64,000 nucleotides of DNA from Anabaena azotica FACHB-119 (GCF_014697625.1 NZ_JACJSG010000025.1:55783-119782); one strand, 5' to 3'; shown: positions 53,989 to 63,826, counted from the first letter of the stretch. The notes: generated by a model from the letters alone, not told the origin. A program made the numbers and translations.

Positions 53989-55683
53989 ATGAATCCTGGG
54001 TTGCCAGTTGCGAAACTAAATAAGTTAGTTTCTTTACATACATTAGCATTAGGCGCGATCGCCATCGCCGTATTTCTGCGTTTAGTAAATTTAGGTAGTC
54101 GAGAATTTTGGTACGACGAAGTACTATCCTTACTCTTGGCTACAGGACAGAAAAACGCATATCAAACCCCAGGGGATGTACCGATAGCCTTGGCACAATA
54201 TCTACCGATATTAACCATACCTAATGAATCTGGTTTTGGGGCAGTGATCTCAACTGTAAAAAATTTACTGTTGAGTTTGTTGGGGGGGGAACCTCATCCA
54301 CCATTATTTTATTTGAGTCAGCATTTGTGGTTGCGTCTGTTTGGTAACAGCGAAGCAGCAATGCGGAGTTTAAATACATTATTCAGCATTGGAGCGATCG
54401 CTAGTGCCTATAGCTTAGGCAAAGTAGTCATTGGACATCGTGGCGGGTTACTGCTAGCGGCGTTTTTAGGACTCAACCCCTTTTATCTGTTCCACTCTCT
54501 GAATGTGCGGATGTATGCACCTTTAGTTTTGTGGACAACAATAAGTGCAACAGCACTTCTGCATTTGATAGAAAAAAACACTACTTCAAAAGCTAAATAT
54601 ACCCGTCGTCAAAAGTTGCAGTGGAATATCCTTTTCATTAGTGCAATTGCTGCTGGGTTGCTAACATTTTATCTTTATTTATATTGGGTAGTAGCTTTAG
54701 CTGTTGTCGTACTTTATCTTGACAGAAAACATTGGTGGCAACATGGTTTGCGTTTAGGCGCGGGAATATCACTAACCATTCCTTGGATATTGTGGGGAGG
54801 TATCAAACAAATTCGTAGTGCAGATTTAAAAAGATTTGGTGTTATCAAAGATGCAGGTTCAGCGATATTAATTCACTTGCAGGATACAGTTAAGACATTA
54901 GCAGCTAATTTCATATTAGGAGACTGGGTAACAAGCTTACCAACAATCAGTATAGTTGTAGTTGGTTGTTTAGCGATCGCTTTCTTCATGACCTCTAGCC
55001 TAAAACTTTGGCAACAGGGTGAACGCAGCAACTTAACTGTAGCTTTAATACTAGGAATTTTGCCTCTATTACTGGCTTTGATATTAGATATTGTCACCCA
55101 AAAATCAACTTTAAATTTTGGTGGCGGAAGAACCATGATCATCATTCTTCCAGGCTGTTTATTATTACTAACTTTGTGGTTAGAAAAAGCCATTTCTACG
55201 CAATGGCGTACATTAATAGCTGGTAGTTTGTTACTGTTATATCTCATCATTGGCTTTAGTGATTATAGTTTACGGCAACGCTCAGTTTTTCATTCAATTG
55301 CCCAACTAGTCACAAAACAAGCCCAACAACCCACCTTAATAGCTATGAACTCTAAAGCTTGGGGTCATGTTTTACGTTTAGCATATTACACCCCCCCCAA
55401 AGTTCCAGTCATGTTGTTAGCTGAACACCCAGCCAATTTAGCCACTTCACTAGAAAAAGTTCTCCAAAATGAACCGCAGAAATATTCTACTGTGCTTTGG
55501 TTAGAAAGTGAAAATCCTGTTTGGTCAAAACTAAAAACACCAGCAGAGATAGAACGAGAACATAATAAAATTCAGCAGATTATATCAAAAGAATTTCAAA
55601 TAAAATACAATCAAAATATCACAGGAACAATGAATTTAGACAATTTCACGGTTAAAGTTTATAACCGTTCCGCCAAGAGTTGA
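53989..55683 (+). CDS. GT39-like membrane glycosyltransferase
   Basis: The 564-aa protein has about eleven membrane segments. Just after the first segment is L-G-S-R-E-F-W-Y-D-E-V-L-S-L, the acidic W-(Y/I)-D-E motif expected in the catalytic loop of GT-C (ArnT/PMT-like) enzymes. H-P-P-L-F-Y follows at about 104, the second typical motif. It should transfer a sugar from a polyprenyl-phosphate donor at the outer face of the cytoplasmic membrane. Donor and acceptor are unknown. I use ATG 53989 rather than TTG 53986. Confidence 0.85.
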   Translation: MNPGLPVAKLNKLVSLHTLALGAIAIAVFLRLVNLGSREFWYDEVLSLLLATGQKNAYQTPGDVPIALAQYLPILTIPNESGFGAVISTVKNLLLSLLGGEPHPPLFYLSQHLWLRLFGNSEAAMRSLNTLFSIGAIASAYSLGKVVIGHRGGLLLAAFLGLNPFYLFHSLNVRMYAPLVLWTTISATALLHLIEKNTTSKAKYTRRQKLQWNILFISAIAAGLLTFYLYLYWVVALAVVVLYLDRKHWWQHGLRLGAGISLTIPWILWGGIKQIRSADLKRFGVIKDAGSAILIHLQDTVKTLAANFILGDWVTSLPTISIVVVGCLAIAFFMTSSLKLWQQGERSNLTVALILGILPLLLALILDIVTQKSTLNFGGGRTMIIILPGCLLLLTLWLEKAISTQWRTLIAGSLLLLYLIIGFSDYSLRQRSVFHSIAQLVTKQAQQPTLIAMNSKAWGHVLRLAYYTPPKVPVMLLAEHPANLATSLEKVLQNEPQKYSTVLWLESENPVWSKLKTPAEIEREHNKIQQIISKEFQIKYNQNITGTMNLDNFTVKVYNRSAKS

Positions 55684-55702
55684 AATTACAATCAATATAT
55701 TT

Positions 55703-55824
55703 AGGACTTACGCAACAGGCATATTTTTTCTGTAGGGTGTGTGACTGGCGATAATATTTGAACGTAGTCATGAGACTTTTAGCGTCACGCACCAACCACC
55801 AATTGTGACACTTGCGTAAGCCCT
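55703..55824. mobile_element. MITE-like element, AGGACTTACGCA termini, diverged core
   Basis: AGGACTTACGCAACAGGCA and TGTGACACTTGCGTAAGCCCT are the inverted ends. The core (GTAGGGTGTGTGACTGGCG, then GCGTCACGCACC) is palindromic but differs from the common core. It starts 20 bases after the GT39 stop. Confidence 0.7.
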
Positions 55825-55946
55825 GATATTAATTACGGTAACAGAGCGCAGTCGGATCACTCCCTGGAAGCAAGCTATGCGTTAGCGTCTCTGAAACAGA
55901 AGTATACACCCTTACACCCTGCCTCAACAGAAAACTTTGATGTGTA

Positions 55947-56095
55947 ACATCAAGTTCGGCTAATTACTTATAATATGGTTGTTTTGGTCGGTAATTGGTA
56001 ATAGCTAATAGGTAATTGTTGTGAGCCATTACCGATTACCGATTACCTATTACCAGCCCCCAATATATGATAAGTATTTAAGTGGACATGATATA
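55947..56095. mobile_element. MITE-like element, AATATCATGTCCGC termini, copy 3 (inverted)
   Basis: It reads ATCAAGTTCGGCTAATTACTT at the left and AAGTGGACATGATAT at the right. The interior GGTCGGTAATTGGTAAT matches the complement of copy 1 at 3143-3284, so the two are full relatives. Confidence 0.65.
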
Positions 56096-56109
56096 AGTCC
56101 TGTAATGTT

Positions 56110-56232
56110 AGACTTACGCAATTGTCATAATCAAACTAACTTTAGGGTGCGTCAGCCCCAATAATTTCGTACATATTCAAGAATTTTACACATCTGACGC
56201 ACCCTACCCCAAGTGCCAGATGCGTAAGTCCT
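56110..56232. mobile_element. MITE-like element, AGGACTTACGCA termini, common core
   Basis: Ends AGACTTACGCAATTGTCATAA and TGCGTAAGTCCT. The core TTAGGGTGCGTCAGCCCC and TCTGACGCACCCTACCCC forms a long imperfect palindrome. It is a close relative of 61230-61355 and of 21100-21223 (inverted). Confidence 0.75.
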
Positions 56233-56287
56233 ATAATCTATCAAAATATTTTCTCCGTATAAATATATAGGTACATAAGGAATTATC

Positions 56288-56351
56288 TTGACAAACCCGC
56301 TAGCTACTGTGCGGGAATGCCTAACGGCGAAGGCCCTAACCTCAGCGTCAA
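56288..56351 (+). other. Possible structured RNA or relic upstream of the GT2-GtrA gene
   Basis: TTGAC (56288-56292) can pair with GTCAA (56347-56351). Inside are a CCCGC/GCGGG hairpin (56296-56300 with 56311-56315) and a GCC/GGC stem. I do not recognise a known family. The rest of the spacer to 56638 is AT-rich with no gene. Confidence 0.3.
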
Positions 56352-56638
56352 AAACTCATACTCCATGCAGCCTAAAAGACGAAAGGTATTGAGTACCAAT
56401 TTTAACCAAGACTTTAAAATATCCCATTAAGTCTAAAAAACTCATAAACTTTCAGAAAGTATATTCATAAAGGTTACTGATGTGCTGCATACTTAAGAGA
56501 TTACAGTATACATATACTTATTTAACTTGTTTTAAATAATTTCGCCTCTAAATCCCGCAACTTCTCTTACCTTACTGATCAAGCTGCACTCAACAAAACA
56601 CCGTATCATCTGTATCTGGTAATTCCTCACCTACCTTT

Positions 56639-57883
56639 ATGAATATCAACACAACCAACGAACTATTAGCAGTCCCTACTGGCCCACTACAAGTTTCTGA
56701 TGTGCCACCTAACAGCGTTGATACAGATGATCAAGATATATATTTTTCCCTGATAATTCCTACCTATAAAGAACGGGATAATATTCAAAATGTCGTCAGA
56801 ATCCTCAGTCAAACCCTGGATGAGTTTATCCCTGGAGATTACGAATTAATTGTTGTGGATGATGATAGTCCCGATCTGACTTGGGAAGTGGCTCAATCTT
56901 TGACGGAAGAATATCCCCAGTTACGAGTCATGCGACGACAACAGGAAAGGGGACTATCTTCCGCAGTAGTTCGTGGTTGGCAAGTGGCGAGGGGACGCAT
57001 TTTAGGGGTAATTGATGGAGATTTACAACATCCGCCAGAAGTATTGACCCAACTATTGACAAAAATGTCCGAAGGTGCAGATTTGGCATTAGCCAGTCGT
57101 CACGTAGATGGTGGTGGTGTGAGTAGTTGGAGTGTAGTTAGACGCTTCTTATCTCGTGGCGCTCAAGTGTTGGGTTTAGTCATTTTACCTGGAGTCTTAG
57201 GTAGAGTTTCCGACCCCATGAGCGGTTATTTTATGGTGCGTCGTAGTAGCATAGCAGGCGCAACACTCAATCCTGTAGGTTACAAAATTCTGTTAGAGGT
57301 CATTGGCCGGGGTAATGTTCGCAATATTGGCGAAGTTGGTTATGTCTTCTGCGAACGCCAACAGGGTGAGAGTAAAGTGACCTGGAAGCAATATATAGAT
57401 TATATCCATCACCTAGTACGTTTACGCTTATCTACTGGGCGTGTAGGTCGAGTCAAGCAAAGAATTAATTTCCCTCTAGATCGATTTGTGCGTTTTGGTT
57501 TGGTGGGATTGAGTGGTGTGTTTGTAGATATGGTACTGCTTTACTTACTCAGTGACCCCTCGACCTTGGGTTTACCTGTGACTCTCAGCAAATTGATTGC
57601 AGGTGAAACCGCTATTTTCAATAATTTTCTGTGGAATGACGCTTGGACGTTTGCTGATGTATCTACCAGACAACAAGAATGGCATCAACGCCTCAAGCGA
57701 TTTGTGAAGTTTAATGTTATTTGTTTGGCCGGACTGCTGTTGAATGTGGTGGTTTTGCAGTTAGTCCTTAATTTCTTGATTCCCAACCGCTACATTGCTA
57801 ACTTAATTGCGATCGCAGTTGCTACCATTTGGAACTTCTGGGTTAACCTCAAACTCAGCTGGCGAGTTACCGACGTGAAATAG
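56639..57883 (+). CDS. Polyprenyl-phosphate sugar transferase (GT2) fused to GtrA domain
   Basis: The 414-aa protein begins with a dolichol-phosphate-mannose-synthase-like GT2 domain (about 36-265): S-L-I-I-P-T-Y-K-E-R-D-N-I, V-V-D-D-D-S-P-D, and D-G-D-L-Q-H-P-P-E. A GtrA-like domain with four membrane segments follows (about 283-410; F-G-L-V-G-L-S-G-V-F-V-D-M). It likely loads sugar onto a lipid carrier and helps present it at the outer face. That would supply donors for the GT39-like enzymes on either side. Confidence 0.9.
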   Translation: MNINTTNELLAVPTGPLQVSDVPPNSVDTDDQDIYFSLIIPTYKERDNIQNVVRILSQTLDEFIPGDYELIVVDDDSPDLTWEVAQSLTEEYPQLRVMRRQQERGLSSAVVRGWQVARGRILGVIDGDLQHPPEVLTQLLTKMSEGADLALASRHVDGGGVSSWSVVRRFLSRGAQVLGLVILPGVLGRVSDPMSGYFMVRRSSIAGATLNPVGYKILLEVIGRGNVRNIGEVGYVFCERQQGESKVTWKQYIDYIHHLVRLRLSTGRVGRVKQRINFPLDRFVRFGLVGLSGVFVDMVLLYLLSDPSTLGLPVTLSKLIAGETAIFNNFLWNDAWTFADVSTRQQEWHQRLKRFVKFNVICLAGLLLNVVVLQLVLNFLIPNRYIANLIAIAVATIWNFWVNLKLSWRVTDVK

Positions 57884-57904
57884 TTGCTGAACTCAAGTCG
57901 TCCA

Positions 57905-58020
57905 TGTAAGTCTAATATACAAAGTAAACTACCCACACTGAAGAGACGGTACAGTGTGGGCTTCCAACTTCACAGAAGATTGCCGCATCTTGCATTTGCG
58001 GGCGCGAATCAGTTAACTTG
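57905..58020 (-). mobile_element. Solitary right end of the second TnpB-element type
   Basis: On the minus strand, GGAAGCCCACACTGTACCG, a CACACTG/CAGTGTG hairpin and GGTAGTTTAC (about 57926-57968) match the end of the truncated tnpB at 22861-22905. No tnpB reading frame accompanies it. The open frame on the plus strand (57884-58114) is spurious. Confidence 0.5.
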
Positions 58021-58056
58021 TTCTAGCGCTTGGCTTCTCGCAAGGAATAAATTGGT

Positions 58057-59727
58057 TTGTATAATTTGCACTCTAAAATTTCCACTCGTTGGTTACATCC
58101 TCTACTCTTACTAGGCTGGTTCCTCATCGGTCTGGGCTTACGTTTTACCAACTTGACCGCCAAGCCTCCTTGGATTGATGAATTTGCGACTATAGTATTT
58201 AGTTTGGGGAATAGTTTTTTACCAGTACCAATAGATCAGGCGATCGCACCTGAGATTCTCCTGCAACCCCTGCAACCAAACCCATCTGCTACCATTGGGG
58301 ACGTAATCCATAACATAACTACACAAGACAACCATCCGCCCCTATATTTTGTGCTAGCCCATCAATGGATGAACTTATTCCCCAATCAAGGAAAATACGT
58401 CTCCTTATTTGCGGCACGTTCATTTCCCGCTTTACTAGGCGCAGTCTCAGTTTTGCTAGCTTATGTCTTAGGTAAGGTAGCCTTCCGTTCCCGCTTAGTA
58501 GGACAGCTAGCAGCAGCGATGATGGCAGTTTCACCCTATGGAATCTTCCTCGCCCAAGAAGCACGTCATTACACATTAGCAGTAATCTGGGTGATTGCCT
58601 CCTTATCCTGTCTAGCAATTGCCACAAGCCATCTGCAAAACCGCACATTATTACCCCTTTGGTTAATCATCTGTTGGGTAGGAATTAATGCTTTAGGAAT
58701 TGCCACCCATTATTTCTTTAGCCTGACTCTTTGTGCAGAAGCCTTGGTTTTGATATTTTTAGCTTGGCAACAATCTCAACAAGCAAAAACTTTAGTATTT
58801 CTCTCCTCCCTTTGGTGGCGCATTTATGTTGTTGCCTTTGGTACTGTCGTCTCAGGTTTAGTTTGGCTACCCAGCTTTTTAGACAATCGCGATCGCAGTA
58901 GTTTAACAGAGTGGATTCAATTTGAGGGCATCGGCTTAAACTTACTTAACCCAATTTTCCAGGCTTTCGCCGCATGGGTAACGATGATTATGCTGCTACC
59001 CGTAGAATCTGCACAGCTAGCCTTGGTCATAGTTTCCGGTTTGGTGATGCTAATTTTCGCTATTTGGGCAACACCAATTTTAGTTCGTGGTTGGAAATTC
59101 CAACTACAGCAACCCCAAAACCGTCTGGCGACTCAAGTATTGACTGGGGTAGTCTTGGGTGCGATCGCTTTATTCTTTATCTTGACTTATATTTTTGGTA
59201 TAGATATTACACGCGGTGCGCGTTACAACTTTGTCTATTTTCCGGCTGTAATTACCCTTGTGGGTGCTAGCCTAGCCGCCTCTTGGTACAGTTCCCAAAA
59301 AGCCGTGGCATTGATTTGGCTGATGGGATTCCTCAGTGCTATCACTGTTATTTTTAATTTAGGCTATCAAAAATACTACCGTCCTGATTTATTAGCCCCC
59401 ATCATTCAAGAAAATTCTCAGGTTCCCGTTCTCATCGCCACAACCCACAAGAGCTTAGTCCAAACTGGGGAAATGATGGGAATAGCCAGGGAGTTAAAAT
59501 CTTCTGCACAAACTACAACTCAGTTTCTCCTAGCCCATCAAGAAAAAGACCCAAATACCTCTACAGTAGTCTTAGAAAATACCTTAAAACAGCTACCACG
59601 GCCTCTTGACTTATGGCTAGTAAATTTCCATGCCCCAATAGCCGCAGAAGCTAAAAAATGCCTAGTTCAGACCAAATCCTTAGCATTTGTAGATGGCTAT
59701 GAGTATAAACTGTACCAATGTAGGTAA
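58057..59727 (+). CDS. GT39-like membrane glycosyltransferase
   Basis: The 556-aa protein has about ten to twelve membrane segments. T-A-K-P-P-W-I-D-E-F-A-T after the first segment is the GT-C acidic motif, and D-N-H-P-P-L-Y-F (about 89-96) is the second motif. A ~110-residue soluble C-terminus follows. TTG 58057 (AAGGA 11 bases upstream) is the first start in frame. Its layout matches that of 53989-55683, suggesting paralogues that add different sugars. Confidence 0.85.
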   Translation: MYNLHSKISTRWLHPLLLLGWFLIGLGLRFTNLTAKPPWIDEFATIVFSLGNSFLPVPIDQAIAPEILLQPLQPNPSATIGDVIHNITTQDNHPPLYFVLAHQWMNLFPNQGKYVSLFAARSFPALLGAVSVLLAYVLGKVAFRSRLVGQLAAAMMAVSPYGIFLAQEARHYTLAVIWVIASLSCLAIATSHLQNRTLLPLWLIICWVGINALGIATHYFFSLTLCAEALVLIFLAWQQSQQAKTLVFLSSLWWRIYVVAFGTVVSGLVWLPSFLDNRDRSSLTEWIQFEGIGLNLLNPIFQAFAAWVTMIMLLPVESAQLALVIVSGLVMLIFAIWATPILVRGWKFQLQQPQNRLATQVLTGVVLGAIALFFILTYIFGIDITRGARYNFVYFPAVITLVGASLAASWYSSQKAVALIWLMGFLSAITVIFNLGYQKYYRPDLLAPIIQENSQVPVLIATTHKSLVQTGEMMGIARELKSSAQTTTQFLLAHQEKDPNTSTVVLENTLKQLPRPLDLWLVNFHAPIAAEAKKCLVQTKSLAFVDGYEYKLYQCR

Positions 59728-59816
59728 AAACATTTAGTTTACATATTTTTAAATACTGCACTTTCTCAATAATGATAGGTGGGCATTGCATCGGCCTATC
59801 ACAGCCTGTTGCCTGC

Positions 59817-60485
59817 TTATAACCCAGGTGTTGTTGCAGTTGGACTAAAAACTACATCTACAAAATAATTACTACCCTCATATCCTTGAGTAGGGAAACC
59901 ACCACCTAGACCATAAAAATATACACCATTAGGATTGTCAGGACTATCTGCGGGAATGTGTAATGGACTAATATCGACCGCCTTCTTCAAGTATCCTATG
60001 TCTTGTGCATAGCGTCCTGTGCTGGAATAGTATGAGGCAACATAAGTTTGTCCTGCCTGAATATTGATAGGTGGATATAACTGGACTGTTTGCCAACCAG
60101 GGGCGGGCTGTTGACCCTCGATAACTATTCCTTGTCTTAGTAATAAGCCATCTGCACTCCATAAGTGAACGATATAACCACTGTCATTAGCTACACCCCG
60201 ATAGAAACGAATAGCGCTAATCTGTCCATCAACATCAGCAAAAAACTTTACTCCTACCTCTACTGGATCTGAATCTTGTTCAATGGGGTTATTGGGGATT
60301 CTCTGACAGAAAATTGTGTAAGTTTGCGTTTTTGGTACTGATTGTGCTGAAGCCAAATTCACATTTGTAACATTAGGTAAAAAGTTAGATAAAAAACTTA
60401 TACCAAGATTAATAAAGATAGCTAGTATGGCAATGCCAATGAAAGGTATAAATTTGCGGTATTTGTGATTTTTTAAATGTTGCAT
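59817..60485 (-). CDS. Exported DUF4082 domain protein
   Basis: The 222-aa protein has an N-terminal membrane segment (about 15-34) and a DUF4082 domain (about 70-215): V-E-V-G-V-K-F-F-A-D-V-D-G-Q-I-S-A-I-R-F-Y-R-G, then H-L-W-S-A-D-G, then Y-V-A-S-Y-Y-S. DUF4082 is a beta-sandwich found in secreted glycan-related and surface proteins. It faces the GT39-like gene tail to tail, so a link with surface polysaccharide is possible but unproven. Confidence 0.88.
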   Translation of the reverse strand: MQHLKNHKYRKFIPFIGIAILAIFINLGISFLSNFLPNVTNVNLASAQSVPKTQTYTIFCQRIPNNPIEQDSDPVEVGVKFFADVDGQISAIRFYRGVANDSGYIVHLWSADGLLLRQGIVIEGQQPAPGWQTVQLYPPINIQAGQTYVASYYSSTGRYAQDIGYLKKAVDISPLHIPADSPDNPNGVYFYGLGGGFPTQGYEGSNYFVDVVFSPTATTPGL

Positions 60486-60731
60486 CTGTCTTACTCACAC
60501 CGTATTTCTGTTGTTAATTTAACATCAGTCCCTATCTGATAGAAAGTAACAATTACACAAATATAGGATTCCTATTTGATTTTTGAAACATACGTAGGCA
60601 TTGCCCACCAAAACAATGATACGGCGCTGCACTGCCCACCCTACAGGTACTGATAGAAAGTAACAATTACATAAATATTATGTTTGCAGTAATCTCAGTA
60701 TCTGTCAGCATTGCCCACCAAAGTCATATAC

Positions 60732-60832
60732 AGGACTGACGCAACTGGCACTTGGGTTAGGGTGCGTCAGATGTGGAAAATCCTTGAATCTGTACGAAAT
60801 TATTGGGGCTGATGTACCCTACAGATAGTTAA
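60732..60832. mobile_element. MITE-like element, AGGACTTACGCA family, eroded copy
   Basis: The left end CAGGACTGACGCAACTGGCA and the core (TTAGGGTGCGTCAGATGTGG, then ATTATTGGGGCTGATGTACC) match the common-core copies. The right terminus is lost after about 60822. Confidence 0.65.
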
Positions 60833-61229
60833 ATCAATAGGGAAACCACCATACCCATTGGTGTAGGTTGAGTAGCTGGTCTAAATCGTAAATATACGCT
60901 TAATAACTGTTCACTAGTTTAAGGTCTTCTCAGATCCAAAGACCTTGATAAATTTCTCGCTAAAATTCGCTATTATATATTTTTGCTCTGTGCAAGATTA
61001 AATAAATTGGGAATCTCTCGAACCTTCAGATTATTACCTGTGGTTTGAGAGTCCCCAAGAAAGTGAATTACTACTACTGCTAGTAAGCAAAATAACGCTT
61101 ACTGATGGCGATCGCTTCTAACTAAAGTAATAAATTATTAAGAAAACCCAAAAAATTCAGTGTATAACTGAGTGCGAGTGAAAAATATTACCAATAAACA
61201 GGGCAGAGGAGAAGCTGCTTGTAGTGGTT

Positions 61230-61355
61230 GGGACTTACGCAAGTGTCATCATCAAACTAACTGTAGGGTGCGTCAGCCCCAATAATTTCGTACACATTCT
61301 GTGGATTTTCCACATCTGACGCACCCTACCCCATGTGCCAGTTGCGTCAGTCCTG
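61230..61355. mobile_element. MITE-like element, AGGACTTACGCA termini, common core
   Basis: Ends GGGACTTACGCAAGTGTCAT and CAGTTGCGTCAGTCCTG. The core TGTAGGGTGCGTCAGCCCC and TCTGACGCACCCTACCCC is nearly the same as at 56110-56232. It sits about 210 bases upstream of the pabB start. Confidence 0.75.
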
Positions 61356-61561
61356 GTGGTTTGATGATTCATCTCGACTGCCATCACAGTTACTGTTGTT
61401 TTTTGTACCACTATTGATCATCGCCCTTTTTATCATTCCCAGCAGCAACAAAAGCCTTTTCCCTTGGGTACTTACATCGCCATAGTTTACATAACTTAAA
61501 AAAGCGTTGATGATTTTATCAATACCCGCACGAATGCAACTTCTGGTTATTTATTACTCAA

Positions 61562-63826
61562 ATGGGCGATATCAAAACAATAATTATTGACAACTACGAC
61601 TCCTACACCTTTAATCTCTACCAGATGATTGCCGAAATCAACGGAGAGCTTCCCCTCGTTGTTCGTAACGATCAATTAAACTGGTATGGATTAAAACAAC
61701 AGGTTTTTGATAATATAGTAATTTCTCCTGGGCCTGGTCGTCCAGAAAACCCTAAAGATTTTGGTGTATGTCAACAGTTACTCCAAAATTCTTTCAATGT
61801 TCCTATACTTGGTGTTTGCCTTGGTCATCAAGGAATAGGTCATTATTATGGTGGAAAGGTAATTCACGCACCAGAACCTAAACATGGGCGCTTAAGTTAT
61901 GTTTACCATAATGGTTGTGATTTATTTCAAGAAATACCCTCACCTTTCCTTGTTGTCCGCTATCATTCCTTATTAGTTTCTGAAGAATTGCCCAGTTGTT
62001 TAGAAAAAGTGGCTTGGACTGAAGACGGCTTAGTGATGGGGTTGCGACATCGCCACCTACCATTATGGGGTGTGCAGTTCCATCCAGAATCTATTTGTAG
62101 TGAGTATGGATACCAACTGCTGCAAAACTTCAGAAAAATTACTGAAGAATCAATCAAGCGAAATGATTCTCTTGGGGTAGGTATCCTCAGCGCCTCGAAA
62201 ATACAAGGGACGGGCAAGATGCCCATCCCACAAGAGGATTATTTAAATTATATAGAAAGCCAAAATGGTAAATATCGCCCCAAATTAGCAAGAAAAATTT
62301 TTCCTATTTCCACTACTTCAACACAAGCCTCAGAATTTGCCATTTGTAGCCGAAAACTAGATTATTACCCAGATACCGAACAGGCATTTGTCCATCTTTT
62401 CGGGGAAGATCCTTATGCTTTTTGGCTGGATAGTAGCCGAGTAGAAGCAGGATTATCACGTTTCTCTTTTATGGGAGGAAGTGGAGGGGCAAACAGCTTA
62501 CTAGTTCGCTACCGTACTCAATCCCAAGAACTGATTATTACACAATCGGGGCAGGTGACAAGCACCCATGAGAGTATTTTTGATTATCTCAAACGGGAAA
62601 TTCATCGCCGAAGTTGCCAATCTGATGAGCTACCTTTTGATTTCAACTGCGGGTTTGTTGGTTATTTTGGTTATGAACTCAAGGCAGAATGCGGATCTAA
62701 GTTAGTACATACCTCATCTGTTCCCGATGCTATTTTGCTTTTAAGCGATCGCCTAATTGCCTTTGACCATCAAGAGCAAACCACCTATTTAGTTTACCTC
62801 ACTCCCGTAGGGGAAACAGCATCAGCTCAAGCCTGGTTGGAGCTAACAGAAAAACGTCTGCGGACACTTCCCCCTCTACCTCCCCTCGTTTGCGGTATGA
62901 CATCCCAGCCTGTAACTTTCCGCTTAAGTCGGTCATACCAGAGATATAAAGATGATATTTATAGATGTTTGCAAAAAATCCGTGAAGGGGAAACTTACCA
63001 AGTTTGCCTGACAAATCAACTGCATACAGACACAACACCTGATCCCCTGACATTTTATCGCAGATTACGCCAAATTAACCCAGCGCCTTACTCTGCTTTT
63101 CTGCGCTTTGGTGATTTGGCGATCGCCTGTTCCTCCCCAGAACGATTTCTGCAAATTGATCGTCAAGGATGGGTAGAAACCAAACCCATCAAGGGGACTG
63201 TCCGCCGTGGACAAACTCCCCAAGAAGATGCTTTACTCTGCCAAAGTTTGCGTAACTCGGAAAAAGAGCGAGCCGAAAACTTGATGATTGTCGATTTGTT
63301 ACGTAATGATTTGGGGCGAGTTTGCCAAGTGGGGACTATTCATGTTCCCAAATTAATGGATGTAGAAAGTTATGCCACAGTACATCAACTTGTCAGCACT
63401 ATCCGAGGTTTATTATCACCTAACATGGATGCTACAGACTGCATCCGCATGGCTTTTCCAGGCGGTTCCATGACGGGTGCGCCTAAGTTGAGAACTATGG
63501 AAATTATCGATCAACTAGAGCAAGAAGCAAGGGGAGTTTATTCCGGTGCGATCGGTTTCTTGGGTTTGAACGGTGCAGCCGACTTAAATATTGTCATCCG
63601 TACAGCCGTGCTGACACCAGAACAAACTTCTATCGGCGTAGGCGGTGGTATTGTCGCTCTCTCGGATGTGGAGATGGAATTTCAAGAAACTATCCTCAAA
63701 GCCAATGCTTTAATTCAAGCGATGCTCTTGACTGTTCACGGAGAGCTTCATCCCAGCCTCTACCGTATTTTAGGAATACCAGCAACAACGATAGATAAAC
63801 CTAAAAAAGTCTTGAATGAAGTTTAA
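61562..63826 (+). CDS. pabB: Aminodeoxychorismate synthase, fused glutaminase-synthase
   Basis: This enzyme makes 4-amino-4-deoxychorismate from chorismate and glutamine for folate synthesis. The N-terminal glutamine amidotransferase (about 5-195) has nucleophile Cys86 in L-G-V-C-L-G-H-Q and the His/Glu pair in V-Q-F-H-P-E-S. The chorismate-binding domain (about 270-730) carries P-I-K-G-T, whose Lys distinguishes ADC synthase from anthranilate synthase (P-I-A-G-T), and ends G-A-P-K-L-R-T-M-E-I-I-D and G-V-G-G-G-I-V. The linker holds a repeat insertion. 754 aa. Confidence 0.93.
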   Translation: MGDIKTIIIDNYDSYTFNLYQMIAEINGELPLVVRNDQLNWYGLKQQVFDNIVISPGPGRPENPKDFGVCQQLLQNSFNVPILGVCLGHQGIGHYYGGKVIHAPEPKHGRLSYVYHNGCDLFQEIPSPFLVVRYHSLLVSEELPSCLEKVAWTEDGLVMGLRHRHLPLWGVQFHPESICSEYGYQLLQNFRKITEESIKRNDSLGVGILSASKIQGTGKMPIPQEDYLNYIESQNGKYRPKLARKIFPISTTSTQASEFAICSRKLDYYPDTEQAFVHLFGEDPYAFWLDSSRVEAGLSRFSFMGGSGGANSLLVRYRTQSQELIITQSGQVTSTHESIFDYLKREIHRRSCQSDELPFDFNCGFVGYFGYELKAECGSKLVHTSSVPDAILLLSDRLIAFDHQEQTTYLVYLTPVGETASAQAWLELTEKRLRTLPPLPPLVCGMTSQPVTFRLSRSYQRYKDDIYRCLQKIREGETYQVCLTNQLHTDTTPDPLTFYRRLRQINPAPYSAFLRFGDLAIACSSPERFLQIDRQGWVETKPIKGTVRRGQTPQEDALLCQSLRNSEKERAENLMIVDLLRNDLGRVCQVGTIHVPKLMDVESYATVHQLVSTIRGLLSPNMDATDCIRMAFPGGSMTGAPKLRTMEIIDQLEQEARGVYSGAIGFLGLNGAADLNIVIRTAVLTPEQTSIGVGGGIVALSDVEMEFQETILKANALIQAMLLTVHGELHPSLYRILGIPATTIDKPKKVLNEV
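62207..62229 (+). repeat. GGGACGGGCA palindrome inside the pabB linker
   Basis: GGGACGGGCA-aga-TGCCCATCCC is a palindrome with one mismatch. It is of a kind common in Nostoc spacers but here reads in frame as part of I-Q-G-T-G-K-M-P-I-P-Q. It lies between the amidotransferase and chorismate-binding domains, where an insertion would be tolerated. Confidence 0.6.

Larger units (their letters stand above)
60486..61561. other. Repeat-rich spacer before pabB
   Basis: No gene is supported. It holds GCATTGCCCACC fragments (about 60597-60640 and 60709), two MITE-like copies listed separately (60732-60832 and 61230-61355) and one GGCGATCGC site (about 61107). The stretch 60860-61200 shows nothing I recognise. 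Confidence 0.5.

Noticed and set aside
57884..58114. 76-codon frame after the GT2-GtrA gene
   Set aside because: It overlaps a transposon right end and the start of the next gene, without family features.
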